A stretch of 64,000 nucleotides of DNA from Oceanivirga miroungae (GTDB lineage: Bacteria > Fusobacteriota > Fusobacteriia > Fusobacteriales > Leptotrichiaceae). Shown here piece by piece: positions 43,337 to 56,299 of the stretch (within the stretch, counting starts at the first letter, position 1; each line of letters begins with the position of its first letter). Location of the stretch: contig NZ_CABWIB010000001.1 in the NCBI RefSeq assembly GCF_902505095.1, positions 1 through 64,000 of the forward strand. Reading direction: 5' to 3'. A program made the translations under genes and the position numbers. The notes under the pieces were generated by a model, which worked only from the letters and a program-made list of their open reading frames with translations, was not told where the DNA came from and did not search any database.

Positions 43337-44376
43337 AATATTTTTCCTCCGCCAATTAACTCTTCGTTTAAGTAAAAAACTATATGTTGCCCTTTAGCAT
43401 TTTCATGGTTTTTATCTTCATATTTAAATATTAACTCATTATTTTTTTGTTTTAATATTCCATATCTTCCTTTAGAGCTTGACCTTGGTCTTGCAAAAAG
43501 TCTTTTTTCTAATATATCTTCTAATTTTTTATGAAAAATATAGTCTGAAATTTCTACTTCATCTACCATTAATTCTTCAAAATCTCCTAAGTATATTATA
43601 TTTTTTTCTTCATCTATTTTAGTTATAAAGACTGGGTGAGGTAATTTTACATTAAGACCTCTTCTTTGCCCTATAGTATATAAAGCATATCCTTCATGTT
43701 GTGCAATTACTTTGTCTTTATATATAAAATCGCCCTTTTTTAAATTTAAATTTTCTTTTAAAAATTTATCATAGCCATCTGGTGCAAAACAAATTCCTTG
43801 GCTATCTAATTTATCATGGGTTTGAATTCCATTTTCTTTAGCAATTTCTCTAACTAAGCTTTTTTTCATATCGCTTAACGGAAATAGCATCATATCTAAA
43901 TCTTCTTTGGTAAGTCTATATAACATATAGCTTTGATCTTTACTATAGTTGGTATAAAGTAGATATCCATCTTCACTTTTTCTTGCATAATGCCCTGTTG
44001 CAACATATGAAAAGCCAAGGTTTTTAGCCATATCAATTAAAGTTTTAATTTTTACCTTTTCATTACAAATTACACAAGGATTTGGTGTTAATCCCTTTTT
44101 ATAGTCACTTATAAATTCTTTTATTATTTCTTTTTTAAATTCTTTTTCTACATTTATAACATAATGAGGTATACCTAACTTATAGCATACTATTTTAGCA
44201 TCATTTATATCATCTAACGAACAGCAAGTTTTATTATTATTTCTATTAAATTCGTCAGATAAATGCTTTATACTTACACCAATAACCTCATATCCTTCAT
44301 TTTTTAGTAATAGCGCTGTAACTGAGCTATCTATTCCTCCACTCATTCCTACTATTACCTTTTTATTTTTTATCAT
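43330..44376 (-). CDS. mnmA: tRNA-specific 2-thiouridylase MnmA
   Basis: The 348-residue protein has the PP-loop GMSGGIDSSVTALLL, the catalytic cysteine motif NPCVICN, the second cysteine in LDSQGICFAPDG, and the YTIGQRRGLNV and PVFITKID motifs. It thiolates U34 of tRNA Lys, Glu and Gln using sulfur from the IscS relay. It overlaps lrgB by 4 bases, so it is coexpressed with lrgBA, which is not a usual pairing. Confidence 0.96.
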   Translation of the reverse strand: MIKNKKVIVGMSGGIDSSVTALLLKNEGYEVIGVSIKHLSDEFNRNNNKTCCSLDDINDAKIVCYKLGIPHYVINVEKEFKKEIIKEFISDYKKGLTPNPCVICNEKVKIKTLIDMAKNLGFSYVATGHYARKSEDGYLLYTNYSKDQSYMLYRLTKEDLDMMLFPLSDMKKSLVREIAKENGIQTHDKLDSQGICFAPDGYDKFLKENLNLKKGDFIYKDKVIAQHEGYALYTIGQRRGLNVKLPHPVFITKIDEEKNIIYLGDFEELMVDEVEISDYIFHKKLEDILEKRLFARPRSSSKGRYGILKQKNNELIFKYEDKNHENAKGQHIVFYLNEELIGGGKILK

Positions 44377-45068
44377 ACTAAAAACCTAATAGCAATTGGT
44401 GCTATAAATATTACAAATACTCCTGTAATTACAATTGAAAGCCCTGCTATTGCTCCTGCTCTTTCACTATATTCAATTGCTCTTGATGTACCTATTGCAT
44501 GTGATGAACTCCCCAGTGCTACACCTATTGAAACTTCATCATCTACTCTTAATAGTTTTAATATAAACGGACCAAATATTGCTCCTGATATTCCAGTTAA
44601 AATAACTAAAACAACAGTTATTGGTAATATTCCTCCTAAACTTTTTGTTACTCCTACTGCTATTGCTGTTGTGATGGCTTTTGGTAAAAATGAAATTGTC
44701 ATCTCTGTACTATATGATAACGCTTTTGTTAAAAATATTATATTAAGTATATTTATTGTGTTTCCAATTATAATTCCAGCTAATATTGACACATAATTTT
44801 TTATAAGTAAATCAAAATTTTTATATAATGGTATAGCTAATGCCACAGTTGCTGGACCTATTAAAGCATTTAATATACTTCCTCCAATATAGTAAGTGCT
44901 ATACTCTATTCTTAAAACCTTTAATATTATTATAATTGCAATAACTGATGTTAATAGTGGATTAAATAAGGCAAAATTAATTTTTCCTCTTATATTTTTT
45001 GCTATACTAAATATTATAATTGTTAAAACTATTCCAAAAAAAGGATCTGTTGCTATATTACTTTGCAT
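44373..45068 (-). CDS. lrgB: LrgB/CidB-family membrane protein
   Basis: The 231-residue protein has about seven hydrophobic segments and the LrgB pattern: AFFNPLL-like NFALFNPLLTS, LIGPATVALAIPLY, SFLPKAITTAIA and SSSHAIGTSRAIEY. LrgB works with LrgA in control of murein hydrolase activity and in pyruvate or small-metabolite transport. It overlaps lrgA by 11 bases and mnmA by 4. Confidence 0.93.
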   Translation of the reverse strand: MQSNIATDPFFGIVLTIIIFSIAKNIRGKINFALFNPLLTSVIAIIIILKVLRIEYSTYYIGGSILNALIGPATVALAIPLYKNFDLLIKNYVSILAGIIIGNTINILNIIFLTKALSYSTEMTISFLPKAITTAIAVGVTKSLGGILPITVVLVILTGISGAIFGPFILKLLRVDDEVSIGVALGSSSHAIGTSRAIEYSERAGAIAGLSIVITGVFVIFIAPIAIRFLV

Positions 45069-45435
45069 TTTTTTTTGCCTCTTTTCTTGCTTCTCTTTTT
45101 CTTTTAATAACTTGTGTTGTTTTTCCTATTATGGCTATTGATATAATTGTTGAAATTACACAGATAAGTAAAAAACTTACTATCTTATCTTCAATCAAAT
45201 CATATTTAGTCATAATTCCTACTCCCGCCGCAACAAATAAAATAGGTAAATTATTTACTAAAAAATTTCCTACTGTTTCTATTTTTTCTAGCTTTAAAAA
45301 ATTAAATTGTAGTGATAAAAATAGTAATATCATTCCTATAACACTACCTGGTATAGGTAAGCCAAAAGCTTTACTTATACTATCTCCTGCTAATGAAAAT
45401 GCCATTAAATACATAAGTTGTATAAAAATTTCCAT
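45058..45435 (-). CDS. lrgA: LrgA/CidA-family holin-like protein
   Basis: The 125-residue protein has four hydrophobic segments and the CidA/LrgA motif GLPIPGSVIGMILLFLSL, then LPILFVAAGVGI; the C-terminus is strongly basic (KRKREARKEAKKNAK). It acts with LrgB in the membrane. Start is set at the ATG at 45435 because TTGGGAG lies at proper distance; an upstream ATG overlaps the preceding gene. It begins 2 bases after the response-regulator gene. Confidence 0.92.
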   Translation of the reverse strand: MEIFIQLMYLMAFSLAGDSISKAFGLPIPGSVIGMILLFLSLQFNFLKLEKIETVGNFLVNNLPILFVAAGVGIMTKYDLIEDKIVSFLLICVISTIISIAIIGKTTQVIKRKREARKEAKKNAK

Positions 45436-45436
45436 G

Positions 45437-45805
45437 TTATTCTCCCAATAAAACTTCATTTACTGAATTTATAAACTCACTTACAGTAAAAGGTTTACAT
45501 ATACAAGCCTTTGCTCCTCTTTGTATACCTTCTGCTATATATACATCTAAAAACATCATTGAGCTACATATTAATATTTTAGCGTCCTTATCATATTCTA
45601 AAATACTTTTTATAGCACCAAAACCATCTAATAAAGGCATATTTATGTCCATAGTTACTAATGTTGGTTTTACCCTTTTATATTCATATATTGCTTCTAG
45701 ACCATTTTTTGCTTCAACTACTTCAAAATTATACTCTTCTAAAATATTTTTTATTGAACTTCTAAAATAATTACTATCATCTACAACTAAAGCTAACTTT
45801 TTCAT
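45437..45805 (-). CDS. Single-domain CheY-like response regulator
   Basis: The 122-residue protein is only a receiver domain: acidic pair D9-D10, phosphoacceptor D53 in TMDINMP, the conserved Ser in CSSMM, and lysine in CKPFTVSEF. There is no output domain. No histidine kinase lies beside it. It sits between the HAD phosphatase gene (4-base overlap) and lrgA. LrgAB is usually controlled by LytSR, so a lone receiver here may relay a signal to another protein, but that is inference. Confidence 0.9.
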   Translation of the reverse strand: MKKLALVVDDSNYFRSSIKNILEEYNFEVVEAKNGLEAIYEYKRVKPTLVTMDINMPLLDGFGAIKSILEYDKDAKILICSSMMFLDVYIAEGIQRGAKACICKPFTVSEFINSVNEVLLGE

Positions 45806-46611
45806 AAATTAAATACCTCTTTTACTTTTCTTGCTACACTATCCGTATGTGAATTTTCAATTACCTCTTTATTAGGTAATTTCTCTTTTAACTCCACTAA
45901 CGCATTGTCCATCACAAAGGATTTTTCAAATCCATTTAACATTTCATAATCATTTAATCCATCTCCAAAAGAAATAACTTCTGATTCTTTTATATTATCT
46001 CTTTTTAAAAGATACTTTGCTGCATTTAACTTTGTTGCACTTTTATCATAAACTTCTAAACTTCTTTTACTTACAAAAGCAATATTAGCTGTATCTGATA
46101 TTCTTTCTTCTAAATAAGTTCTTAATTTTTTTAAATTTTCAAATTCCCCTACAAAATATATTTTATTATATCTTTTAGACTTAAATTCTTTCTCGCTTAT
46201 TAAATCTGGATAATATTTTTTGTCTATTCTCCTTTTAAAATATTCATCTAGTTTAGAATCATCAACAACATACCAATTATCTGCTTCATAACCGTTTATA
46301 AATATTTCTTCTCCAAAGCTTCTATAATCTACACTTGTTAAAATGTCATTTGTTTTTTTATCTAAAAATATTGAAAATAGTTCCTCATTATTTTCATCTA
46401 AAACTCTTGCACCATTTGTCGTTATAATTGGTATATTTTTACTTATCTTATCTGCAACAAATCTTGCTCCTTTTTCATTTCTTCCAGTTGCAATATATAG
46501 CTTATATCCTTTTTCTAAAAACTTTTGCATCATTTCTTTAGTATATTCACTTAAAAAATGATCTTTATCTAGTAAAGTTCCATCTAAATCCGTAACTACT
46601 GCCTTATACAT
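45802..46611 (-). CDS. Cof-type HAD-IIB phosphatase
   Basis: The 269-residue protein has HAD motif I DLDGTLLDKDH, motif II YIATGRNEKGARF, motif III lysine near SATKLNAAKYLL and motif IV GDGLNDYEML, in the Cof order with a type IIB cap. It dephosphorylates sugar phosphates or flavin-type phosphates; the exact substrate is unknown. It follows the Nif3-like gene by 12 bases. Confidence 0.9.
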   Translation of the reverse strand: MYKAVVTDLDGTLLDKDHFLSEYTKEMMQKFLEKGYKLYIATGRNEKGARFVADKISKNIPIITTNGARVLDENNEELFSIFLDKKTNDILTSVDYRSFGEEIFINGYEADNWYVVDDSKLDEYFKRRIDKKYYPDLISEKEFKSKRYNKIYFVGEFENLKKLRTYLEERISDTANIAFVSKRSLEVYDKSATKLNAAKYLLKRDNIKESEVISFGDGLNDYEMLNGFEKSFVMDNALVELKEKLPNKEVIENSHTDSVARKVKEVFNL

Positions 46612-46623
46612 TAAATCTCCTAT

Positions 46624-47400
46624 CTACCATACATGAAAAACACTATCATCTTGCATCTTCTCCACATATATTTCTACTTTATTATCTAAATAATCCTTTA
46701 TTAAATCAATACTAGGACTTTCACTTTCATGATGACCAAAATCTATTAAGCTAATTCCTTTTTCCATAGTATCTAGTGCTATATGATGAGTTAAATCTGC
46801 TGTTATTATTAAATCCACTTTATTTATAAATAAAGGAATAAAACTAGACCCACTTCCAGTTACTATTGCTATTTTTTTTATATATTCATCATTATAGTAC
46901 GAATTATATGTAACTTTCAATCTTTTTATATTAAGCCCTTTTTTTACACTCTCAACTATATCAAATATGCTAGTCCTTTTATTTAGTTCTATCATTCTAT
47001 ATGGTTTATTTAGTGTTTCTTCATAAGATAAATATCTAAAATCTAAATTCATCTTATCTAAAACATATTCATTTAAACCTTCCTTTGCACTATCTAAATT
47101 TGTATGCATTGCTATTATATTTACATTATTTTGTATAGCTTCTATTATTTTATAACCCAAAACATCTTCTTTTTCTATTCTTTTTAGTGGGTGAAATATC
47201 ATTGGGTGATGAGTTATAATTAGATCAAAATTATTATTTACAGCATAATCTATCACCTTATATGTTACCTCTAATGCAACTAATATTTTTTCAACATTTG
47301 CATCTTTTTCACCAACTAATAAGCCTACATTATCCCAAGGTTCAGCTATATTAAAAGGGTATTTTTCATTTAATATATCTAGTATTTCTTCTACTTTCAT
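46624..47400 (-). CDS. Nif3-like dinuclear metal-centre protein
   Basis: The 258-residue protein has the Nif3 signature: EPWDNVGLLVG, THHPMIFHPLKRI and the late DFGHHESESP, with the His/Asp/Glu ligands of a dinuclear centre. It is of the short form without the inserted PII-like domain. Its role is poorly known; annotated as GTP cyclohydrolase I type 2 homologue. It lies after a 271-residue unknown gene (8-base gap) where Firmicutes have rpoD and trmK. Confidence 0.9.
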   Translation of the reverse strand: MKVEEILDILNEKYPFNIAEPWDNVGLLVGEKDANVEKILVALEVTYKVIDYAVNNNFDLIITHHPMIFHPLKRIEKEDVLGYKIIEAIQNNVNIIAMHTNLDSAKEGLNEYVLDKMNLDFRYLSYEETLNKPYRMIELNKRTSIFDIVESVKKGLNIKRLKVTYNSYYNDEYIKKIAIVTGSGSSFIPLFINKVDLIITADLTHHIALDTMEKGISLIDFGHHESESPSIDLIKDYLDNKVEIYVEKMQDDSVFHVW

Positions 47401-47407
47401 AATACTC

Positions 47408-48223
47408 CTATATTTCGAATTCAGAAATTCTTTTTAATAAATTTATTATTTCTTTTTCATCACCTTTTAAATTTGATTTAACTCCTGATAATTCTAAGTA
47501 ATCTATTAAAAGTGCACTATCTATATAGTCAAATAAGAACGAGTTATATAAAAATTCAAATTCTTTACTTATTTCACTAGCTTTTTTTTCATAATCTTGA
47601 TCTAAATCAATTTCATAATTTTCATAATGATTTTCTAGTAAGTTATAGTACTCTTTTGATATGTTTTTTTCACTTAAAATAGTATCTAAACTCTTTTTTA
47701 AAGCTAACTCTTTTTGTATCATTGCATAAAGTAAAATACCCATAGAATTATAATATTCTTCTTTTATTTTCTTATTTTGTACTTGAAGTTGCATAATACT
47801 AACATATACATCAAATACACTAAATACATATTTTTTATCTATTGTGTTAAAGAATTTATTATAAAATTCAATAACTATTAAGTTAGTTTCTGCTATTAAA
47901 TCACTTAAAGAAAATTCTACTTTAATATTTTCTATTGCCTTTGATATTCCTCTATTTATTAATTGAACTAAGTTAATATCTTCTATTCCTTCAATATTCC
48001 TTTTTTCCTTAATTTCTTCTAAAGTAAATAATAAATTTTCACTTATTTCTCTTTCTTCTCCAATATTTTGAACCTCATATGCTTCTCTTATTATAGACTT
48101 TGAATTTTCTACTATATATCTTGATATAAATAAAGCATTATTTTCATCTAATGATATATCTTTAATTTCTTTATTTAAATCAATACTGTCTTTTTTATCT
48201 AATTTTTTTAATAATTCTAACAT
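47408..48223 (-). CDS. Helical protein of unknown function
   Basis: I cannot assign this 271-residue acidic, all-helical protein. Two short stretches, LVQLINRGISKAIENI and SLSDLIAETNLIVIEFYN, recall the DLIQEGNxGLxKAxE motif of sigma-70 region 2, but region 4 and the -10 recognition residues are not seen, so a working sigma factor is doubtful. It stands directly before nif3, where many Firmicutes carry rpoD, and 3 bases after the cyclophilin gene. Confidence 0.6.
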   Translation of the reverse strand: MLELLKKLDKKDSIDLNKEIKDISLDENNALFISRYIVENSKSIIREAYEVQNIGEEREISENLLFTLEEIKEKRNIEGIEDINLVQLINRGISKAIENIKVEFSLSDLIAETNLIVIEFYNKFFNTIDKKYVFSVFDVYVSIMQLQVQNKKIKEEYYNSMGILLYAMIQKELALKKSLDTILSEKNISKEYYNLLENHYENYEIDLDQDYEKKASEISKEFEFLYNSFLFDYIDSALLIDYLELSGVKSNLKGDEKEIINLLKRISEFEI

Positions 48224-48226
48224 ATT

Positions 48227-48661
48227 TTAGCCTTTTATTAATATTTCTAATACTATATCATTTTGCTTTATACTATCTACAACTTCTTGATCAATTTCAT
48301 TTTCTACTTCTCCAAAAATTGTGTGATGGTAATTAAGCCATGGTGTTTTAACGTGTGTTATAAAGAATTGTGATCCGTTTGTATTAGGTCCTGCATTTGC
48401 CATAGCTAGTAAACCCTTTCTATCAAAAATAACACCTTCTACAAATTCATCTTCAAAAGTATAACCAGGTCCTCCCATACCAGTCCCTGTTGGATCTCCA
48501 CCTTGTATCATAAAATCTTCTATAACCCTGTGAAATTTTGTATTGTTATAAAATTTCTTATTTGCTAAATCTACAAAGTTTTTTACTGTTTTTGGAGCAA
48601 TATCATTAAATAAATTTAAATTTATATCTCCTTTATTTGTTTTAATTACCGCTTTTATCAT
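48227..48661 (-). CDS. ppiB: Cyclophilin-type peptidyl-prolyl isomerase
   Basis: The 144-residue protein is a compact cyclophilin: [42 protein letters not shown] and the active-site tryptophan region [14 protein letters not shown] (W followed by L-N-Y-H-H). There is no signal peptide, so it is cytoplasmic. It overlaps pdxT by 20 bases. Confidence 0.95.
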   Translation of the reverse strand: MIKAVIKTNKGDINLNLFNDIAPKTVKNFVDLANKKFYNNTKFHRVIEDFMIQGGDPTGTGMGGPGYTFEDEFVEGVIFDRKGLLAMANAGPNTNGSQFFITHVKTPWLNYHHTIFGEVENEIDQEVVDSIKQNDIVLEILIKG

Positions 48662-49226
48662 TTTTTTCTCCTATCATTTCTATAAAATATTTGTGTACTT
48701 CTAACTCATCTGTTAATTCTGGATGAAAAGATGTAACTAACATATTTTTTTCTCTTGCAGCCACTATCTTATTATCCACTAATGATAATATTGAAACATC
48801 TTTTCCTACATTATCTATATATGGACCACGAATAAATACCATATCAATCATTTTATTATTAAATTTTTCTTTTGTTATAAAGCTTCCTAATTGTCTTCCA
48901 TATGCATTTCTTTTAACTACTATATCCATTAAACCCATATTATGATTATCTTTTCCAATAATTTCTTTTGCTAGTAAAATAAGTCCTGCACAAGTACCAA
49001 AAACAAAAAGACCATTTTTTATTCTTCCATATATAGTATCATACATATCAAACTCTTTTAAAAGTTTTGATATAACCGTTGATTCTCCTCCAGGTATTAT
49101 CAATCCATCAATTTCTATTTTTAAATCTTCCTTATTTCTTAACTCGACATATTCTACATTTAGTTTTTCTAACTTCTTTTCATGCTCTATAAATGCACCT
49201 TGCAGAGCTAACACACCTATTTTCAT
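48642..49226 (-). CDS. pdxT: Pyridoxal-5'-phosphate synthase glutaminase subunit PdxT
   Basis: The 194-residue class I glutamine amidotransferase has [19 protein letters not shown], the nucleophile elbow FGTCAGLI (C79) and the SFHPELT His/Glu pair. It supplies ammonia to PdxS for PLP synthesis. Normally pdxS lies next to pdxT; here it is not adjacent, the neighbours being a NUDIX gene (4-base overlap) and ppiB. A sequence-encoded PdxS elsewhere in the genome is required for it to work. Confidence 0.93.
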   Translation of the reverse strand: MKIGVLALQGAFIEHEKKLEKLNVEYVELRNKEDLKIEIDGLIIPGGESTVISKLLKEFDMYDTIYGRIKNGLFVFGTCAGLILLAKEIIGKDNHNMGLMDIVVKRNAYGRQLGSFITKEKFNNKMIDMVFIRGPYIDNVGKDVSILSLVDNKIVAAREKNMLVTSFHPELTDELEVHKYFIEMIGEKNDKSGN

Positions 49227-49684
49227 ATTTCTATTATCCTTTTTACTAATTTGTCATTTTCATAAATTGTCTTTATCATAAAAGGTGAATAGTCATTATT
49301 AACTATTTTTTCGAGAAAATATCTATCTCCTTCCCAAATATTAAGACTCATTATTTTATCTTTTTTTACCCATTCTAATGTTCCTTCGTTACAAACTATT
49401 TCATTCCCACTAAAATCACTACTTGTAAAAATAAATATATATTGTATATCATCATTATTAGATATGAAAGATAAAAGCCCTCTGTACTCTAAACTATTTA
49501 CAGTATATCCTGTTTCTTCTTTTACTTCTCTTATTGCTCCTTCATAAGGTGTTTCTGTTTTTTCAATTTTTCCACCAACACCTATATATTTACCTTCATT
49601 TATATCGTTTTTCTTTTTATTTCTTAATAACATTAAAACTTCATCATTTTTTTCTAAGTAAACTACAGTATCACATCTTATCAT
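49223..49684 (-). CDS. NUDIX hydrolase, 8-oxo-dGTP-type
   Basis: The 153-residue protein has a full Nudix box, [20 protein letters not shown] followed by ETGY (GX5EX7REUXEEXGU). It resembles the MutT/YtkD group that removes oxidised dGTP. The exact substrate is not certain. It overlaps pdxT by 4 bases. Confidence 0.85.
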   Translation of the reverse strand: MIRCDTVVYLEKNDEVLMLLRNKKKNDINEGKYIGVGGKIEKTETPYEGAIREVKEETGYTVNSLEYRGLLSFISNNDDIQYIFIFTSSDFSGNEIVCNEGTLEWVKKDKIMSLNIWEGDRYFLEKIVNNDYSPFMIKTIYENDKLVKRIIEI

Positions 49685-49705
49685 AATTACCTCTTTATAC
49701 TAAAT

Positions 49706-49728
49706 ATAGGAGGTATAAAACCTCCTAT
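49706..49728 (-). terminator. Hairpin after the TPR gene
   Basis: ATAGGAGG pairs with CCTCCTAT around a 7-base loop. The T tract behind it on the minus strand is poor (ATTTAG), so termination may be weak; the plus-strand side has TTTTCT but no gene arrives from there. Confidence 0.45.
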
Positions 49729-49731
49729 TTT

Positions 49732-50295
49732 CTATTGTATTTTTTCTATTTTTTCTTTCAAATAGTCAATTTTTTCCTTTAAACCATCATCTGACTTATC
49801 TAATTCATATGCTGCTAAATATTCTTTATACGCCTTTTTATGTCTTCCCATATGTTCGTATTTTCTACCAAAATCAATATGTGCTGTTAAAATATCAAAA
49901 TCTAAAAATATTGCCTTTTCATAATAGTTTATTGCATCTATAATTTTACCTTGTCTACTTACAGTATTTCCTAGTAAAAATAGTACAAATGGTTCTTTTT
50001 CATAAAGCTCTAAGGCTTTTAATAGATATTTTTTGGCATTGTCTAAATCGTTGTTTTCGTAATATAAATAACCTAAAAACGCTAAAACTTCGTTATCGTT
50101 ATAAAGAATTTTAGATAATTTTTCATACATTAAAACTGCTTCACTATTTTTTTTATGTGCATGATAAATGTTAGCTAGTTCTTTTAATGACTCAATATCA
50201 TTTTCATTTTGATTTATATTTTCTTTTAATTTTTCAATACGATTATCAATATTTTTATCATATCTGTATTCTCTAAATACTAAAGTTTGTAACAT
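49732..50295 (-). CDS. TPR-repeat protein
   Basis: The 187-residue protein has about four tetratricopeptide repeats (residues 40-165), for example VLAFLGYLYYENNDLDNAKK and AINYYEKAIFLDFDILTAHI, with no signal peptide. TPR domains bind partner proteins; the partner is unknown. The inner ATG at 50295 is chosen because AAAGGGGAAAAGAAG precedes it; an upstream ATG is in frame but has no ribosome site. It is likely the first gene of the pdxT-ppiB-nif3 run or a separate unit. Confidence 0.8.
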   Translation of the reverse strand: MLQTLVFREYRYDKNIDNRIEKLKENINQNENDIESLKELANIYHAHKKNSEAVLMYEKLSKILYNDNEVLAFLGYLYYENNDLDNAKKYLLKALELYEKEPFVLFLLGNTVSRQGKIIDAINYYEKAIFLDFDILTAHIDFGRKYEHMGRHKKAYKEYLAAYELDKSDDGLKEKIDYLKEKIEKIQ

Positions 50296-50325
50296 CTTCT
50301 TTTCCCCTTTTTTTATATATTCCAA

Positions 50326-50526
50326 TTATATCATAGCACTAAATATTTTTCAATAAAAAGTAAACTTTGAATCATATATTTGTGAAAAAATAGGCTTTAG
50401 AACAGATTATAAATTAATTGATAATAAAAAATTAAAAAAAATTTTTAAAATTTCTAAAAGCTAAAACATTACGAAAGAGTGAAAAGGTTACAACCCTAAT
50501 ATTTTAAATGGCTGTAAAACTTATGT
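50326..50526. other. Intergenic stretch with a possible gene fragment
   Basis: No gene is seen here. On the plus strand an open segment (50357-50464) encodes about 35 residues ending FKISKS without a start codon, which could be the tail of a lost gene. The rest is AT-rich with no hairpin of note. Confidence 0.35.
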
Positions 50527-50704
50527 TTATATCTCTTTCCTATGTCCTATTTCAAGGATAACTATTATTAATTTATAATCTTGAATTTCACTTCCTTTTA
50601 TTGACATTTATAATATATTCCTAATTCTTCAAACACCGATTCTGCTGAATATTTTTTTGATTTTTACTATCTTGCCAAACTTTATAAATTCTCTTTTCTT
50701 TCAT
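50527..50704 (-). pseudogene. Remnant of a RelE/ParE-family toxin gene
   Basis: The C-terminal segment reads DYKLIIVILEIGHRKEI then stop, typical of RelE/ParE toxin ends. Upstream in another frame, REFIKFGKIVKIKKIFSRIG recalls the toxin N-terminal helices. Frames do not join, so it is broken. No antitoxin-like gene is clear next to it; the 71-residue gene at 50797-51012 is not obviously one. Confidence 0.55.
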
Positions 50705-50774
50705 CGTATATTTTATCTAAAATCAAACTTCTGACGAACGATATATTATTTATTATAGTATATTCTTTTACTAA

Positions 50775-50798
50775 TAAAAAATAGTATCTATTGATACT
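50775..50798 (-). terminator. Terminator after the rRNA-linked small gene
   Basis: On the minus strand AGTATC pairs with GATACT around a 4-base loop, followed by ATTTTTTATT. It overlaps the stop codon of the small gene and is the first clear terminator after the rRNA operon. Confidence 0.7.
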
Positions 50799-51012
50799 AC
50801 TTTTCATATATATATTTTTTATCATCGCTATAATAAATTTCAATTTCCTTTTCTTTAAAGAAATTATTAATTATTTCTATAACTTCCTTATTATCCCTAG
50901 CTTCATTTTCAATAACCGTTGCATTACAAGCATCTCTATAATGTAATTTTGTAGGGATTAAACTTTGTAATTCTAAAAACATGTCTATCGTAATTTTACT
51001 TCTTCTTGCCAT
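50797..51012 (-). CDS. Small protein gene downstream of the rRNA operon
   Basis: The 71-residue product (MARRSKITIDMFLELQSLIP...) is not a family I know. It has a basic N-terminus, one cysteine and a charged helical C-terminal half. The ATG is preceded by GGAGGGAAA. A longer in-frame reading would run back into tRNA-Asn and is rejected. It starts only 24 bases after the tRNA, with no terminator between, so it appears to be transcribed with the rRNA operon. Confidence 0.6.
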   Translation of the reverse strand: MARRSKITIDMFLELQSLIPTKLHYRDACNATVIENEARDNKEVIEIINNFFKEKEIEIYYSDDKKYIYEK

Positions 51013-51036
51013 TTTCCCTCCTTGTATATAAAAAAA

Positions 51037-51113
51037 TGGCGTCCTTGGTTGGATTCGAACCAACGACCCTCTGGTTAACAGCCAGATGCTCTAACCGACT
51101 GAGCTACAAAGAC
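51037..51113 (-). tRNA. tRNA-Asn (GTT)
   Basis: A 77-base tRNA with encoded CCA. Acceptor stem GTCTTTG/CAAGGAC, D arm AGCTCAGTCGGTTAGAGC, anticodon loop CTGTTAA (GTT), T arm with GGTTCGAATCC. Last RNA gene of the rRNA operon. Confidence 0.95.
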
Positions 51114-51125
51114 ATCCAATTTTAA

Positions 51126-51234
51126 TTTGGCAACTACCTATTTTCCCGCTTACGAAGTATCTTCGGCGTTCACGTGCTTAACTGCTAGGTTCGATATGTT
51201 ACTAGGTGTATCCACGTGGCTATTATCACCAAAT
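51126..51234 (-). rRNA. rrf: 5S ribosomal RNA
   Basis: About 109 bases whose ends pair (TTTGGTGATAATAGCC with GGTAGTTGCCAAA). Inner sequence CATATCGAACCTAGCAGTTAAGC... matches the conserved 5S core. Boundaries are approximate. Confidence 0.92.
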
Positions 51235-51281
51235 TTATTGTTCTAGGACAATTAGAAATAAATAGTAGTAGTAAAATATTA

Positions 51282-54200
<2,919 letters not shown>

Positions 54201-54275
54201 TAACTCTATCTATCTCTTTTGTTAAAGTTGTAATATTTTACCTACTATTCATTTCTCATTGTCCTAATAATTTTA

Positions 54276-54351
54276 TGGTGGAGATAAGCAGGATCGAACT
54301 GCTGACCTCCGCAGTGCAAGTGCGGCGCTCTCCCAGCTGAGCTATATCCCC
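54276..54351 (-). tRNA. tRNA-Ala (TGC)
   Basis: A 76-base tRNA with CCA encoded, acceptor GGGGATA/TATCTCC, anticodon loop CTTGCAC (TGC) and T arm GTTCGATCC. In the 16S-23S spacer. Confidence 0.95.
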
Positions 54352-54365
54352 ATAATTTTCTTTTT

Positions 54366-54442
<77 letters not shown>

Positions 54443-54491
54443 TTATTCAAAGATAATTTGCAAACAAGATAAGAAGTCTTTTCATTTCTCC

Positions 54492-56008
<1,517 letters not shown>

Positions 56009-56299
56009 TTTATTTTTCCTTGTTTTTTTTCACCTTATTGTCTTTTATCTTAACTTGTTTGCATTTGTTTTTATTATCTTTTCATTGTTCTTATCAAGCT
56101 TTCTTTCCCGCTTGACAAGATATATACTAACAAATTTTTAGGTACCTTGTCAAGAAAAATTTGATTTTTTTTTGAAATTTTTTCAAACCCTTTATTTTTT
56201 AAGCTTTTCTTAATTTATACATATCTAATTTTAAAAAACTAGGGCTCTTATTTTACCCTAGTGTTATTTAGATTAATTTTTAAAAAAGACAATATTTTT
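56009..56299 (-). other. rRNA operon leader and intergenic region
   Basis: No gene is present. It holds the rRNA promoter (56124-56153), a T-rich leader between promoter and 16S, and, at 56155-56299, an AT-rich stretch with a hairpin (ACTAGGGCTCTTATTTTACCCTAGT, arms ACTAGGG and CCCTAGT at 56239-56263) that could end the DUF2147 gene transcript arriving from higher coordinates. Confidence 0.6.
56124..56153 (-). promoter_or_regulatory. rRNA operon promoter
   Basis: Minus strand: TTGACA (56148-56153), 18-base spacer, TAGTAT (56124-56129). CTTGTCAAG, the inverted copy of the CTTGACAAG around the -35, follows the -10 (56111-56119), so the start point lies inside a 9-base inverted repeat. Confidence 0.75.

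Noticed and set aside
47408-48223. Calling the unknown protein a sigma factor
   Set aside because: Only two short motif-like stretches match; no region 4 or -10 recognition helix is visible.
49229-49731. Riboswitch ahead of pdxT or NUDIX
   Set aside because: The genes overlap or have only a short hairpin in the gap; there is no structured leader of enough length.
50797-51012. Antitoxin partner of the RelE remnant
   Set aside because: The sequence lacks a recognisable antitoxin DNA-binding motif, and the order and spacing do not support a pair.
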